Virus record (IMG/VR): IMGVR_UViG_3300032770_000003
Coordinates: 1-64,000 of that record
From: a virus
Length of the DNA stretch: 64,000 nucleotides
Reading direction: 5' to 3' (one strand)
Under the pieces are notes generated by a model. The model was not told where the DNA came from. It made no database searches and saw nothing but the letters and a program-made list of their open reading frames with translations. Made by a program: the position numbers and the translations under genes. This document shows, in pieces, positions 41,850-51,180 of the stretch; positions within the stretch are counted from its first letter, which is position 1; the number at the start of each line of letters is the position of its first letter.

Positions 41850-43774
41850 ACCACAACAGATACACCATTTTGCTTTCGGATCGTGAGTTGATTTTGGAAC
41901 TGACTCTGCAGGTGCCCACTGTGTGTGATACACAGGATGGTCTCGTAGCGATCGATCTCCTTGTGAAGAAGTCGCACGACCGCGTCCTCACCAGTTTCGT
42001 CGAGGTTGACGAACGGCTCATCGAGCCCCTTGAACCGAATCGGCTTGCGCGCCCGCTGGGCGGCCAGGTCACCCAGTGCCCAGCCGACCGCTAGATCCAC
42101 CCGGCGTTTCTCACCATCAGAGTTTCCCTGGTAGACATCGGCGCCGAAGCGGTTGTAGGCCGAGACCTGAAACTGCTCTCTGGTGGCTCCGGTCTTGAGC
42201 TGTGTCTGCGTGTTGAACTGTATCTTGATATCTCCTCCTGAGAGGATGTCAGCATAGTACTGAGCCCGGCTCGTCAGGAAGGGCAACACGCCGTCGAGCA
42301 CGTAGCTCTTGAGCCCCTGGTTCGAGAACGCCTGGGTCCAGTAGTTGAGGTGCTTGAGGTGGGTCTCGACGATGTGGATGCGGAACTCCAAGTTCCTCAG
42401 CGTGCGGTGATGCTTCTCCAGCTGGAGGGCCGCCTCGTCAATCAAGGGCTGGAAGGGGTTGACGGCGCCGCTGAGCGCAGCGATCTCCTCGTCGAACGAC
42501 AAGATTTGCTGCTCTAGGTCACAAACCGTTTTCAGTTCTGTGTCACGCTTCTGGATCGCCTCTGATGTCCCCTGCAGGACACCCCTCAGCTCCGTCAGTC
42601 GCTGGACGACCGCAGCGCGCTCATTCGCGAAGGCGGCCAGCTGCTTCGTCTCCGCGGCGCGCACCCGCCCACGGATGCGAGCGAAGTCCTTGACCTTGTC
42701 TTCGAGAACCTGGGCCTCCTCAGCCCACTGTTTCATGCCCGCCTCAGCCGCATCAGGCAGCAAGGTCTGCTTGCAGGTGGGGCACGGCTTGCCGACGAAC
42801 TGATCGATCGTCTGCAGGTCGGTCGAAATCTGACGCAGTCTGCCTATGACGATGCCCTCTTCGCGGGCCAGCTCGGTCAGCTTGGCTCCTGACTGCTGGG
42901 TGATCGCCACAACGCGCTCCTGGAGCGTCGCCAACGTCTGTTCGAGCTGCGCCACGCTCTCCGCCTGGTCCTCTCGCTGCGTCAGCAAGACATGTAGACC
43001 AGTGTGCGCGTAGACCTCTTCCAGCCTGACTTCTTGCTCCAACCGCCGCCGTACGAGTTCTTTTCGGCGCTCCTCCACCAGGGCGCTGTGCTGGTCACGC
43101 TGTTCGGTGAGCTTGCTGATCTGGATCGCGAGGTCACGACTCTGTTGGGTGACCTGTTGTTGGTTGCTCCGGAGCCCCACCATCTCTTGCTGCAGCCGGA
43201 TAATTCGCTCCTTGGTCTTGGCCTGAGCCGCGGAGAGCATCTCAGTCTGCAGGATGTTCTCCAACACCTGCTTTTGCTCCTTGTCCGTCATGGCGGAAAA
43301 CGAAACTGCCCCCGCGTGCAACATCACGCTCTGTGTGAAGGTGCTGAAGTCCATTCCCACAATGGTCTGAATCTGCTCCTGGGTATCGGCGTTTGTGCCG
43401 CCCGAGATCTCCAGCTCCCCGCGGTCGCAGACACTGAAGAGACGGACGTCGTTTGGCTTCTTCGCTCCCAGCGTCTTGCGCGTACGAACGATCAGATACT
43501 CACGCTCATCGTCCTGGAGACGCAGAGCCACCGCGCAGTCCTTTCCCACGACACGATTGACGACCTCATCACCTCGGTAGCCGCGCATGGTCTCACCGTA
43601 GAGCGCCCAAACGATCGCCTCCAAGACCGCTGACTTCCCAGCGCCGTTGGCATCGGCTCCTTGGCTATCGAAGTTCTCGCCGAAGACGGCAACCAATCCT
43701 CGCTGATCAAGACTGATCTCTTGCGCCGCCCCGAAGCTGATGAAGTTGGTGATTCGTACGTTGAGGAACTTCAC
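41846..43774 (-). CDS. SbcC/Rad50/gp46-like recombination ATPase
   Basis: 642 aa. VAVFGENFDSQGADANGAGKSAVLEAIVWALYGE is the Walker A (GANGAGKS-like). The middle is a coiled coil with a zinc-hook CPTCKQTL near residue 330. The C-terminal lobe has RVDLAVGWALGDLAAQRARKP and PIRFKGLDEPFVNLDETGEDAV (Walker B/D-loop). Works with the SbcD-like nuclease gene that follows, in end resection and recombination-dependent replication. Confidence 0.88.
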   Translation of the reverse strand: MKFLNVRITNFISFGAAQEISLDQRGLVAVFGENFDSQGADANGAGKSAVLEAIVWALYGETMRGYRGDEVVNRVVGKDCAVALRLQDDEREYLIVRTRKTLGAKKPNDVRLFSVCDRGELEISGGTNADTQEQIQTIVGMDFSTFTQSVMLHAGAVSFSAMTDKEQKQVLENILQTEMLSAAQAKTKERIIRLQQEMVGLRSNQQQVTQQSRDLAIQISKLTEQRDQHSALVEERRKELVRRRLEQEVRLEEVYAHTGLHVLLTQREDQAESVAQLEQTLATLQERVVAITQQSGAKLTELAREEGIVIGRLRQISTDLQTIDQFVGKPCPTCKQTLLPDAAEAGMKQWAEEAQVLEDKVKDFARIRGRVRAAETKQLAAFANERAAVVQRLTELRGVLQGTSEAIQKRDTELKTVCDLEQQILSFDEEIAALSGAVNPFQPLIDEAALQLEKHHRTLRNLEFRIHIVETHLKHLNYWTQAFSNQGLKSYVLDGVLPFLTSRAQYYADILSGGDIKIQFNTQTQLKTGATREQFQVSAYNRFGADVYQGNSDGEKRRVDLAVGWALGDLAAQRARKPIRFKGLDEPFVNLDETGEDAVVRLLHKEIDRYETILCITHSGHLQSQFQNQLTIRKQNGVSVVV

Positions 43775-44835
43775 GTGTCCTCCACTTCCTGGAGAATCTC
43801 CAGAGCCAGCTGAACCAGATAGTCACTGTCCAGCCCCTCCACCGGCTGCACCCCCGAACCAACCCAGCGCTGAATCATGTCTCGATAGGACATCCCATGC
43901 TCGATCGCTACGCGCACGCCATTCGTGTGCGGGACATCAGCGACGACAACCTCCAGCGAACGAGCGCCATAGGCCCGCCGTGCCAGCTCTGCCTCATCCT
44001 CGGAATAGGCCCGCGACGCGGTCATGCGAACATAGCAATCCTCGACGTCGACTTGCTCGTTCTCCACGATGTGCACGAAGCGCGGGGCCCGTAACAGAAC
44101 GCGCTCGTGCGCCTTGGTCTCGGTGTCGTAGATCAGAAACCCCCGCGGATCACCACTGTCGCCCCAGGTATGCTGCAGCGGAGCCCCGATATAGTGGAAG
44201 TTGTGACCCACCGGTTGGTACGTGTGGAAGTGCCCCAAGAAACCCGCGTCGAAGCCAGCCGGATTGAGATCTGCGACCACAGCATCATGCGGGTTGGCGT
44301 AGACGAAATCGGCACCGACCTTCGCCCCCTGCAGACCAAGGTGGCCTAGGAAGATCCTGGGACCGGGAGCAGGCGCTGGCTCCTTCACCAGGTCCCGCAG
44401 ATGGGCGAGGTTCTCGGTATAGGGCACAGCCATGAGGTTGATCAGCTGCTGAGAGTGCCCCGCGACCATCACCCATCCCGGCTGATCGACGACCGTACAG
44501 ATGGTGCGAAGGGTGTGGATGCTGTAGACCGATCCTTCACGATCCGCCTGGTCATGGTTGCCGTGGATCAGCACCGTCGGGACTTTCCGTAGCGAGAATC
44601 CAGAGAGCACCTCATAGATCGCGTTGAACGCTTGCACGGCCAAGCGCCCACGCGTGTGAAACAGATCACCGCCAAAGAGGACAAGGTCAATCTCAGGGTG
44701 AATGGCCACGTAGTCGATGATCTGTTTCACACAGTTCACGGCATCCACCAGCCGACTGTTCATCCCATTCGGCAGAATGGTGGCGTAGGGACGAAACAGG
44801 TGCGCGTGAAGATCCGAGAAGATCAGGATTCTCAC
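43771..44835 (-). CDS. SbcD/Mre11/gp47-like nuclease
   Basis: 354 aa. ILIFSDLHAH, LVLFGGDLFHTRG, PTVLIHGNHDQADR, RIFLGHLGLQ and AGFLGHFHTYQPVG are the five metallophosphoesterase motifs in order (D-H, GD, GNHD, GH, GH). Mn-dependent nuclease partner of the SbcC-like protein; the genes overlap by 4 nt, as for T4 gp46/47. Confidence 0.88.
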   Translation of the reverse strand: MRILIFSDLHAHLFRPYATILPNGMNSRLVDAVNCVKQIIDYVAIHPEIDLVLFGGDLFHTRGRLAVQAFNAIYEVLSGFSLRKVPTVLIHGNHDQADREGSVYSIHTLRTICTVVDQPGWVMVAGHSQQLINLMAVPYTENLAHLRDLVKEPAPAPGPRIFLGHLGLQGAKVGADFVYANPHDAVVADLNPAGFDAGFLGHFHTYQPVGHNFHYIGAPLQHTWGDSGDPRGFLIYDTETKAHERVLLRAPRFVHIVENEQVDVEDCYVRMTASRAYSEDEAELARRAYGARSLEVVVADVPHTNGVRVAIEHGMSYRDMIQRWVGSGVQPVEGLDSDYLVQLALEILQEVEDT

Positions 44836-45950
44836 AGCACCTCTTGGACCGTCGTGACGAGATCACTGTACTCAGGATGGTCCACCACTTTGTCGATGAA
44901 GCCAGCGTAGCCCTGGAACTTCACCTCCTTGCCCCCAGACGGAGGTATCCACTCCGACCACGACCCGCTTTTCTTGATGAAGCCGAGGCGGGCGGCCACC
45001 TCCCAGACGGTGTAGTCGTTGACGAACCCTCGATGGGCCATGACCACCCCCTCACACTCCTTGAGGATCCCAGCCATCGAGTTTTTCAGAGCCTTGACCC
45101 GGATACGTTGGCCAACGATTGATTCCTGGCCAGTAGCCGCATCAGCCTCCTTGATGGCTCCGCAGCTCGTCAGTTGCAAGCGGACGGTCGCGAAGTACTT
45201 TGGCTTGTTCCCGCCGGTGGTCTCGCGCGCCGGACCCCACACCGATCCAATCGCGGTGTACTCGTGGTTGGTGTAGATATAGCAAGCACGCGTCTTACTG
45301 ATCACGCCGTTGATCAGGCGCATGCCGTCCGAGATCACCTTCGCCTGTTGCATCCCGAACTTCTGCGCCTGAGTCATCGGGTCCTCTTTGGCGTCTGGGT
45401 CGACCATGTCGATACCAGACGTTGCCCCCAAGGAGTCCCAAATCAGCAGGATGTAGCGGTCCGGTGCTTGGTCGCGAGCGAACTGCAAAGCTCGGTACTG
45501 CTTGTTGAAGACGTCACGCAAGCCGTTCGACTTGATCCGAATGATCCGCTTAACGTCGACGCCCAACTTCACCCAATAGGCGTGGTCGATCCGCTCCTCA
45601 GTATCGGTCACAACGACCACGCCACCCTTGCTCTGCACCTCTGCCGCGATCTGCGCACAGAGCGTGGTCTTCCCCGAAGACGGGGGACCGGAGATCTCCA
45701 CCTGGCGACCAAACGGAACCAGTGATGATCCTAGCGGCCGTCCGCCCCGCAAGACCGCATCCACCACCAGGCTCCGACTCGATACCCAGTGATCCACCCT
45801 GGATAGGGTGTCCTGGGAGTCGAGGCGCATGGACGCATCATCGCCATACGCCTCGTTCAAATCGCCCTGCAGCTTACTCAGTACATCATCAACATCGTCC
45901 TTCGGCTTTGGGTCCTCTTGCGTTTTGGCAGCTGCTGGTCTGGCACTCAC
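44832..45950 (-). CDS. RecA/UvsX-family recombinase
   Basis: 372 aa. VEISGPPSSGKTTLCAQIA (Walker A), VVVTDTEERIDHAYW, YILLIWDSLGATSG (Walker B), KPKYFATVRLQL are RecA-family landmarks. The N-terminal 45 residues are acidic and unstructured. Strand exchange for recombination-dependent replication. It is in the middle of the T4-like block. Confidence 0.85.
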   Translation of the reverse strand: MSARPAAAKTQEDPKPKDDVDDVLSKLQGDLNEAYGDDASMRLDSQDTLSRVDHWVSSRSLVVDAVLRGGRPLGSSLVPFGRQVEISGPPSSGKTTLCAQIAAEVQSKGGVVVVTDTEERIDHAYWVKLGVDVKRIIRIKSNGLRDVFNKQYRALQFARDQAPDRYILLIWDSLGATSGIDMVDPDAKEDPMTQAQKFGMQQAKVISDGMRLINGVISKTRACYIYTNHEYTAIGSVWGPARETTGGNKPKYFATVRLQLTSCGAIKEADAATGQESIVGQRIRVKALKNSMAGILKECEGVVMAHRGFVNDYTVWEVAARLGFIKKSGSWSEWIPPSGGKEVKFQGYAGFIDKVVDHPEYSDLVTTVQEVL

Positions 45951-47131
45951 GTGTTAAGCGCCGAGCGCATTTGCGCTTCCAAGAGGTCCGCTTCTGCGTT
46001 GTCTGGCGTGCTGGCCGCTGCGGGGGCCGGAGGTGCCGCTGACGCTGGTGGTCTTCCCCGTCGACGGGCAGGCGTTGGTGCAACCAACTTGCCGGCGAAC
46101 TCGCCGCACTCCTGGAAGAAGGGGCACTTCTCGAACTTCTCGATGGTATCGGTTTCTGGATCTTTCTGCTCTCCTCCCGCGCACTGAGCATCCGCCTGAT
46201 CGAACGTCGTCTTGTCCTTGAAGCAAGGGGGAGGTGGCTCCGCTGGCGCAGGAGCAGGGGCCGCAGCCTTCGGCGCAGCCTTGGGCGCATAGTTCAAGCC
46301 GGCGGCGGCTGGTGCAGGTGCGGGGGGCGGCAACGATACGGGCGCAGGGGACGCCGCTGGGGGAGGCAGTGCAGGCGGCCTAGCAGCAGCCGGCATTGCG
46401 GGAGCCGGAGCGGCTTGGGGACTCAGAGCTGCCAGCATGTCCTCGATCGGCTTCGGGGGCAGGATCTTGTCGAGGTCGATGAGGATCTCCGACAGCGACT
46501 TGCGCCCTGTGATGTGCATCGGCCGCGCAGGTGGCGCAGGGATGATCGTGTACTTGGTATTCATCTTCTGCCCCACCTTGGTGAGCAGCAGATCGTAACC
46601 ATGCTCGATATCCGTGATGTCCTGTTGGAGCTGCGCGAAGATGTTCATCAGCTGGGTGTAGATCATGGCGCCGTAGCCGAAGACTTGGACCTTGGTCTGA
46701 CCCACTTCGAAGGGGCACGCATCAGTACCACCTGACTGTTGCTTGGCGGCTTGCCATTCCTCGACGTCCTTGCCTGTGTAGACAGGGTCGTTCAGGTCGA
46801 CGATGTTCGACAGGTACCGTTTCTTGGCGGCCATCTCGTTGGCCTTCTCAGCATCAGCCGGATCACCTGTGGCACGGAGCTTTTGCACGTACTCACAGAT
46901 TGGGCACCCAGCTCCCGGACAGGTGAACATGAGACCGTCAGGGCCCACGCTCCAGTGGGTCATCGTCGCGCGCTCGAAGGAGCGCACACCCTCAGCCCAC
47001 GGAGGCATGAGGCGCAACTTCGACTTGCCAGCTTCGGGGTTCCAGAATCTGAAGCCCCCTACACCACGCGCAGCAGCCGCTGCTTCCAGCTCTTGCTGCT
47101 TCTGATTGATGTAATTGAGATCAACACCCAT
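45947..47131 (-). CDS. gp32-like single-stranded DNA-binding protein
   Basis: 394 aa. Residues 20-230: RFWNPEAGKSKLRLMPPW, MTHWSVGPDGLMFTCPGAGCPICEYVQ, LSNIVDLNDPVYTGKDVEEW, VQVFGYGAMIYTQL, GYDLLLTKVGQKMNTKYTII follow the T4 gp32 core including the metal-binding Cys. The tail is Pro/Ala-rich and ends with a short acidic region. Coats ssDNA during replication and recruits helicase and recombinase. Confidence 0.82.
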   Translation of the reverse strand: MGVDLNYINQKQQELEAAAAARGVGGFRFWNPEAGKSKLRLMPPWAEGVRSFERATMTHWSVGPDGLMFTCPGAGCPICEYVQKLRATGDPADAEKANEMAAKKRYLSNIVDLNDPVYTGKDVEEWQAAKQQSGGTDACPFEVGQTKVQVFGYGAMIYTQLMNIFAQLQQDITDIEHGYDLLLTKVGQKMNTKYTIIPAPPARPMHITGRKSLSEILIDLDKILPPKPIEDMLAALSPQAAPAPAMPAAARPPALPPPAASPAPVSLPPPAPAPAAAGLNYAPKAAPKAAAPAPAPAEPPPPCFKDKTTFDQADAQCAGGEQKDPETDTIEKFEKCPFFQECGEFAGKLVAPTPARRRGRPPASAAPPAPAAASTPDNAEADLLEAQMRSALNT

Positions 47132-47149
47132 GGATAATCTTCTCCTTTG

Positions 47150-47683
47150 TCATCGGACGGGTTTACGACGAAGAGCCTTGTTGTTGTCTGTAATCAGTCC
47201 TTCCACCACAGGCGCCTGCTGCTCCACCACTCTGGTGGGCGCCTGGCTCTGCCGGAACATGCCTCCGAGCTGGACCAGCATGTCGCGACGCTGGGCCATG
47301 GCTCGTGCGGCCTCGCTGAGCTGACCAGCAAGGAGGTTGGCCTCAATCTCCTCCTTCTGAGCCTCTACGTAGCGAGGATCGGTGATGACCTCAGACTCAT
47401 ACATCTTCTCTGTGTACTTGACGGTTGCTTTCACATCGGCCGGGAGCTTCATAACAGCGCCGCGCTTCTCTGCATCAATGCGCGCATACACCTGCTTGAC
47501 CTCGTTCTTCTTGAATGCCGCTTTGGCTTCCGCAACCTGAGCGAGGAACGCGTAGTAGTAATACTTCTCTGCGTGCGTCGCGAACTCTTCCTCCAGGTTC
47601 GTCCGATCGATGGAGATGTCCTGGGCAAAGGTGTTCTCGTAAACGATCCCGTCGATCTTGATCTCGATGTTGGGTAGCTGCAC
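47150..47683 (-). CDS. Hypothetical replication-block protein, 177 aa
   Basis: MQLPNIEIKIDGIVYENTFAQD..., then long amphipathic helices with Tyr/Lys (EEFATHAEKYYYYAFLAQVAEAKAAFKK, AAEEARAM-like). The coil-rich layout resembles a helicase loader or recombination mediator in T4-like phages (gp59 or UvsY roles), but no family was assigned. Confidence 0.65.
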   Translation of the reverse strand: MQLPNIEIKIDGIVYENTFAQDISIDRTNLEEEFATHAEKYYYYAFLAQVAEAKAAFKKNEVKQVYARIDAEKRGAVMKLPADVKATVKYTEKMYESEVITDPRYVEAQKEEIEANLLAGQLSEAARAMAQRRDMLVQLGGMFRQSQAPTRVVEQQAPVVEGLITDNNKALRRKPVR

Positions 47684-47696
47684 TGACTCCCTCCTC

Positions 47697-50600
47697 TCAA
47701 AGTTTCAGTTCCTGTTTGGCAGCCCAGTCACGTCGTGAGAAACCGAAATCCACAACGATGGGCACCCGGAATTGGAAATCCTCCATAGCCTTCTTCACCT
47801 CACCGAGCAACGGCAATTCCTTCTTGTGCCAATAGAACTGGATCTCGTCGTGAACGAAGTTGACGATTCGGGTGCGGGCGTTGTGCGCCTTCAGGATTCG
47901 GTTGACACGTACGATGGCCGTCTTGAAGGTGTCAGCAGCGTCACCCTGAATCAGGAAGTTCCCGCCCTGGCGAGCCGCACGAGCGCGCTCCCACTTCTTG
48001 TTGGAGTGGATGTTGGGCAGTCGGCGAAACCGCCCAAAGCTGTTCTGAATGTAGCCCTGCCGACGAAGCATCAACTCGGTGTGATCAACCCAAGCCTTCA
48101 CGCCGCGGTAGCGCTGGAAGTACCCCTTGATGTACTCGGCGCACGCCTCACGGCTCACGCGACGCTTGGGCGTGGACACCTGACGCTGGATAGCTCCCGG
48201 TCCCGCTCCGTAGATGATGCCGAAGTTGACCCGCTTGGCGATGTTCCTGAACCACTTGATGTCATGGTTCTCGGGGTGGTTCTTGTCCTTCAGGATGGCC
48301 AAGACCTCAGGCAACGGTCGCTGCAACACCACGTCCGCACAAGTGAGGCTGTGGATGTCCAGCTCATGCCCAGCCCACCCGGGTGCTGTCGGTGAATAGG
48401 CAGCTAGCAGTGTGGGGTCTTGAGACCAATGCGCTGTCAGGCGCAACTCAACTTGACTATAATCAGCAAAGACGAAGACGTAATCGTCGTCAGGAACAAT
48501 AAATGACCGTCGAATTTCGAGGTTTTTACCAGGAATGTTTTGACACTGACCAGTGACACAGACACGACCATTGTGTCTGGTCAGAATAACTTTTGACGGG
48601 ACACTGAGACAATAAACGAATCCATCATGAGCTATCCGTGTAATGACAGCATTGTCTGTGTAACTGTAGTTCCGTGCAGTTGAATCAACAACGTAGCAAA
48701 CAGTGTCTCGCGGTGTTTTGTATTCACGGATCTTGGCGCGATAACCAGACAAACAAAGCACGATCTGCGCCCAATCCACGTTTCGACGATGCATAGACGC
48801 GTACTGTGATCTCGTCCGCCAACAACCATCCCAGAAAAACAGCTCTTGACACCACAAGTCTAACGTCGGTCTATCACAACTCAGAAGCCACGATCCAAGC
48901 TGTTTAGCGTCCCCCAAGTACGAACGAACCCACTCCACACACTCACCTGCAGGGACCCTAATCCGAACGCGGCCAGAGAGGGATATGCGCTTGCTGTATG
49001 AGAAACCTAAGCCCTGTAAAGCCCACTCCAACCGATCAATCTTACGATGCTTTTTGAAACTAAAATCAAGAGTTCGATCGGCATAAGAACCGTCCGCCTG
49101 TGTCGCTGCCAATAGAACAACTTCTTGCTCTGACATTCGCAGCGAACCACCTGCGTATATGCCAGCATGCAGTTGCTTATGGTGTGTCCCATTAGATGGG
49201 TATTCACTAGCAGAACAAAAACCACCAAGTCCATCACGGTTTACCAAGAAGCAACGATGATCTGGTGTCATAAGCAAATCTATTTGCTGATTCTGTACGT
49301 GTACCAGCTCCTCCTTGCGGTAATGCTTGATGTATTCAGTAGGCATGACGAACTCGACAGCGTTGTCACGCCACTGAGCCACAGGTACTCCTCTAGGCAA
49401 ATCATCGAGTCGTCGCCAACCATCTGGTGTAAGCACCTCAGTGTCCCCTGTGAAGCAGTTGGGGTCCCTCGAACTCATGCGGCCGGTGTCGACGTTGGCG
49501 TTGAACGTACTGTGGAGGTAGTGGTGCTCATCGACCAACAAGCGGATCTTGCGTACGTAGGTGTTGAGGAGTTTCTGCTTCTCACGGAAGCTCAAAACCT
49601 TGTTGGCGAACTCGTAGGTCGCGGCCAGCTCCTCCAAGACCTCCTTGTCAACCGAGAACTGAGCCGCCGTCGGCTCACCCCCCTCGCGTGCCACCTCTTG
49701 ACCCTTCTTGGTCAGCTTGTTCAGGGGGCAGCCAGCCTTGCGCAAGGCTGCTAGCAACTCCTCATTCGACTCGATATTGAACCTGTAGCCAATGTCTCGA
49801 TAGACGTCAGCCTCAGCCTCCTCCATCGCCTTGATGAACTCGGGCTCGATCCTGTCGAGGTGAGCAATGTCGATCTTGACTCCGTGCTGCTCGACCTCAT
49901 ACAGCACCTGTGACAGGTGCATCTCGTTGATGTACAGAGACCGGAGCGCGTCGTGTTTCGCTACGTCAGGGAAGAGTTGCTTCCAGATCATCCAGGTGTA
50001 GTGCACGTCCGCGCACGCGTAGGGAGCGAGGATCGACAGCGGCACCTTGTCGTAGGTGATGTCCCCTTTTTTCGCGTTGGCGTAAGGGTGGGTTTCGAGC
50101 CCCGCCTTGACCCTCTTCTTCAGGAAGTTGGTGACCTGCGCCTTGGTCATCCCTGAGTAGCGCCATAGCGGATTCTGCGCGGTGACCTCGTTCTCCAGAT
50201 CCACACGTCGCGCAGTCAAAGTGTCAGTGATCAGTTTCGAGAACTCACGCCGTCGCCGCTTGGACTCGTCCACACGCCAGCTATCGACGCTCTTTTCCCA
50301 CACATCAGCAGTCTTCCCAATCAGGAGACGTGCAACCTCCTTGAGCCCCTTGTCCGAATTCTCATCCAGGAGGTGAACAAGAATGACCCCGTCGTGGCTG
50401 GGTCCCTTCAGGGTCATCCCGCAGCGATCGAGAAAGTGCTGATCGAAGACCTTGTTCCAGAAGAGCTTGGTGACGTCTGGATTCTCGATCACCTTCCGCA
50501 GCGGTTCGCGGATGTCATCCAGATTCAACTGCGGGTCAGTTGTCTCATGACCGATCGGCAAGTAGTAGTTGTTCTCAAGCCCCCAACCAAAAACGAGCCC

Positions 50601-50822
50601 ACACGCACGGTCCCTAACCCAATCGAGACCACTGGTCTCGGTATCGACCGCGATCATCCTCTGCCGAGTCAGTCGCGTGTAGAAGGACCAGAATTGGTCC
50701 ATCGTCTGAACCAACCGGTACTGTGCTCCTTGCAAACCCGTCCACTGCGCCATCGCTGGCGCCGCGACCGGTATGTGTACCGGTGGTGGGGCTGGTAGAA
50801 GGGTGCTGAGTACCTGATCCAC
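47697..50822 (-). CDS. Family A DNA polymerase with an in-frame intein
   Basis: 1041 aa precursor; 737 aa after splicing. N-extein (1-455): 3'-5' exonuclease motifs IAVDTETSGLD, LFWNKVFDQHFLD, YACADVHYTW. Polymerase motifs: TGRMSSRDPN|CQNIP (split by the intein), FADYSQVELRL (motif A), AKRVNFGIIYGAG (motif B/O-helix), VHDEIQF (motif C). Replicates the phage genome, fed by the reductase and deaminase. The precursor is inactive until splicing restores the TGRxSS...PNxQNIP motif. Confidence 0.9.
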   Translation of the reverse strand: MDQVLSTLLPAPPPVHIPVAAPAMAQWTGLQGAQYRLVQTMDQFWSFYTRLTRQRMIAVDTETSGLDWVRDRACGLVFGWGLENNYYLPIGHETTDPQLNLDDIREPLRKVIENPDVTKLFWNKVFDQHFLDRCGMTLKGPSHDGVILVHLLDENSDKGLKEVARLLIGKTADVWEKSVDSWRVDESKRRRREFSKLITDTLTARRVDLENEVTAQNPLWRYSGMTKAQVTNFLKKRVKAGLETHPYANAKKGDITYDKVPLSILAPYACADVHYTWMIWKQLFPDVAKHDALRSLYINEMHLSQVLYEVEQHGVKIDIAHLDRIEPEFIKAMEEAEADVYRDIGYRFNIESNEELLAALRKAGCPLNKLTKKGQEVAREGGEPTAAQFSVDKEVLEELAATYEFANKVLSFREKQKLLNTYVRKIRLLVDEHHYLHSTFNANVDTGRMSSRDPNCFTGDTEVLTPDGWRRLDDLPRGVPVAQWRDNAVEFVMPTEYIKHYRKEELVHVQNQQIDLLMTPDHRCFLVNRDGLGGFCSASEYPSNGTHHKQLHAGIYAGGSLRMSEQEVVLLAATQADGSYADRTLDFSFKKHRKIDRLEWALQGLGFSYSKRISLSGRVRIRVPAGECVEWVRSYLGDAKQLGSWLLSCDRPTLDLWCQELFFWDGCWRTRSQYASMHRRNVDWAQIVLCLSGYRAKIREYKTPRDTVCYVVDSTARNYSYTDNAVITRIAHDGFVYCLSVPSKVILTRHNGRVCVTGQCQNIPGKNLEIRRSFIVPDDDYVFVFADYSQVELRLTAHWSQDPTLLAAYSPTAPGWAGHELDIHSLTCADVVLQRPLPEVLAILKDKNHPENHDIKWFRNIAKRVNFGIIYGAGPGAIQRQVSTPKRRVSREACAEYIKGYFQRYRGVKAWVDHTELMLRRQGYIQNSFGRFRRLPNIHSNKKWERARAARQGGNFLIQGDAADTFKTAIVRVNRILKAHNARTRIVNFVHDEIQFYWHKKELPLLGEVKKAMEDFQFRVPIVVDFGFSRRDWAAKQELKL
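48546..49457 (-). mobile_element. Intein in DNA polymerase with LAGLIDADG-type endonuclease
   Basis: Residues 456-759 of the precursor (304 aa). Starts CFTGDTEVLTPDGWRRLDDL (block A; Cys1), contains LLMTPDHRCFLV (block B), VVLLAATQADGSY (dodecapeptide) and ends VYCLSVPSKVILTRHNGRVC then VTGQ|C (blocks F/G). The last residue is Gln instead of Asn, a rare but known variant; the +1 residue is Cys. The site is inside the conserved PN/QNIP motif. Confidence 0.85.
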
Positions 50823-50831
50823 AGAGCCTCC

Positions 50832-51128
50832 TTAGGAGGACTTCTGTGACCTCACGTTCCACGGAGCTTGAGCCCTCGGAGTCGCGCCGTACTGGCGAGC
50901 TAGGCGTTCAGGGTTCCGTCGAGCCTCACGAACGCTGTGCTCAAAAGACCGTCGCTGCAGACTCTCTGCATGACGAACTGGGTCATTGAGTTGCCCAATA
51001 TGGGCGGCACTGAGGGTGCGCTCAGCCGGTTGCCCACAGCTGGGGCAGGCTTCGCGCTCCACGCCCGAGGCTACCAGGGCCTCGAACGGATGGTCACAAA
51101 CCGAGCAGTGAAAATCGTAGAGGATCAC
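50832..51128 (-). CDS. FmdB-type zinc-ribbon protein, 98 aa
   Basis: MILYDFHCSVCDHPFEALVASGVEREACPSCGQPAERTLS is the FmdB/putative regulatory zinc-ribbon: two CxxC pairs 20 residues apart. The C-terminus (SLQRRSFEHSVREARRNPERLARQYG) is helical and basic. Small DNA-binding role is inferred. Confidence 0.75.
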   Translation of the reverse strand: MILYDFHCSVCDHPFEALVASGVEREACPSCGQPAERTLSAAHIGQLNDPVRHAESLQRRSFEHSVREARRNPERLARQYGATPRAQAPWNVRSQKSS

Positions 51129-51180
51129 CGAAGACTAGGGAACACTACCATGCTGAGACGAAAGGGAAACAGGGAAATTC

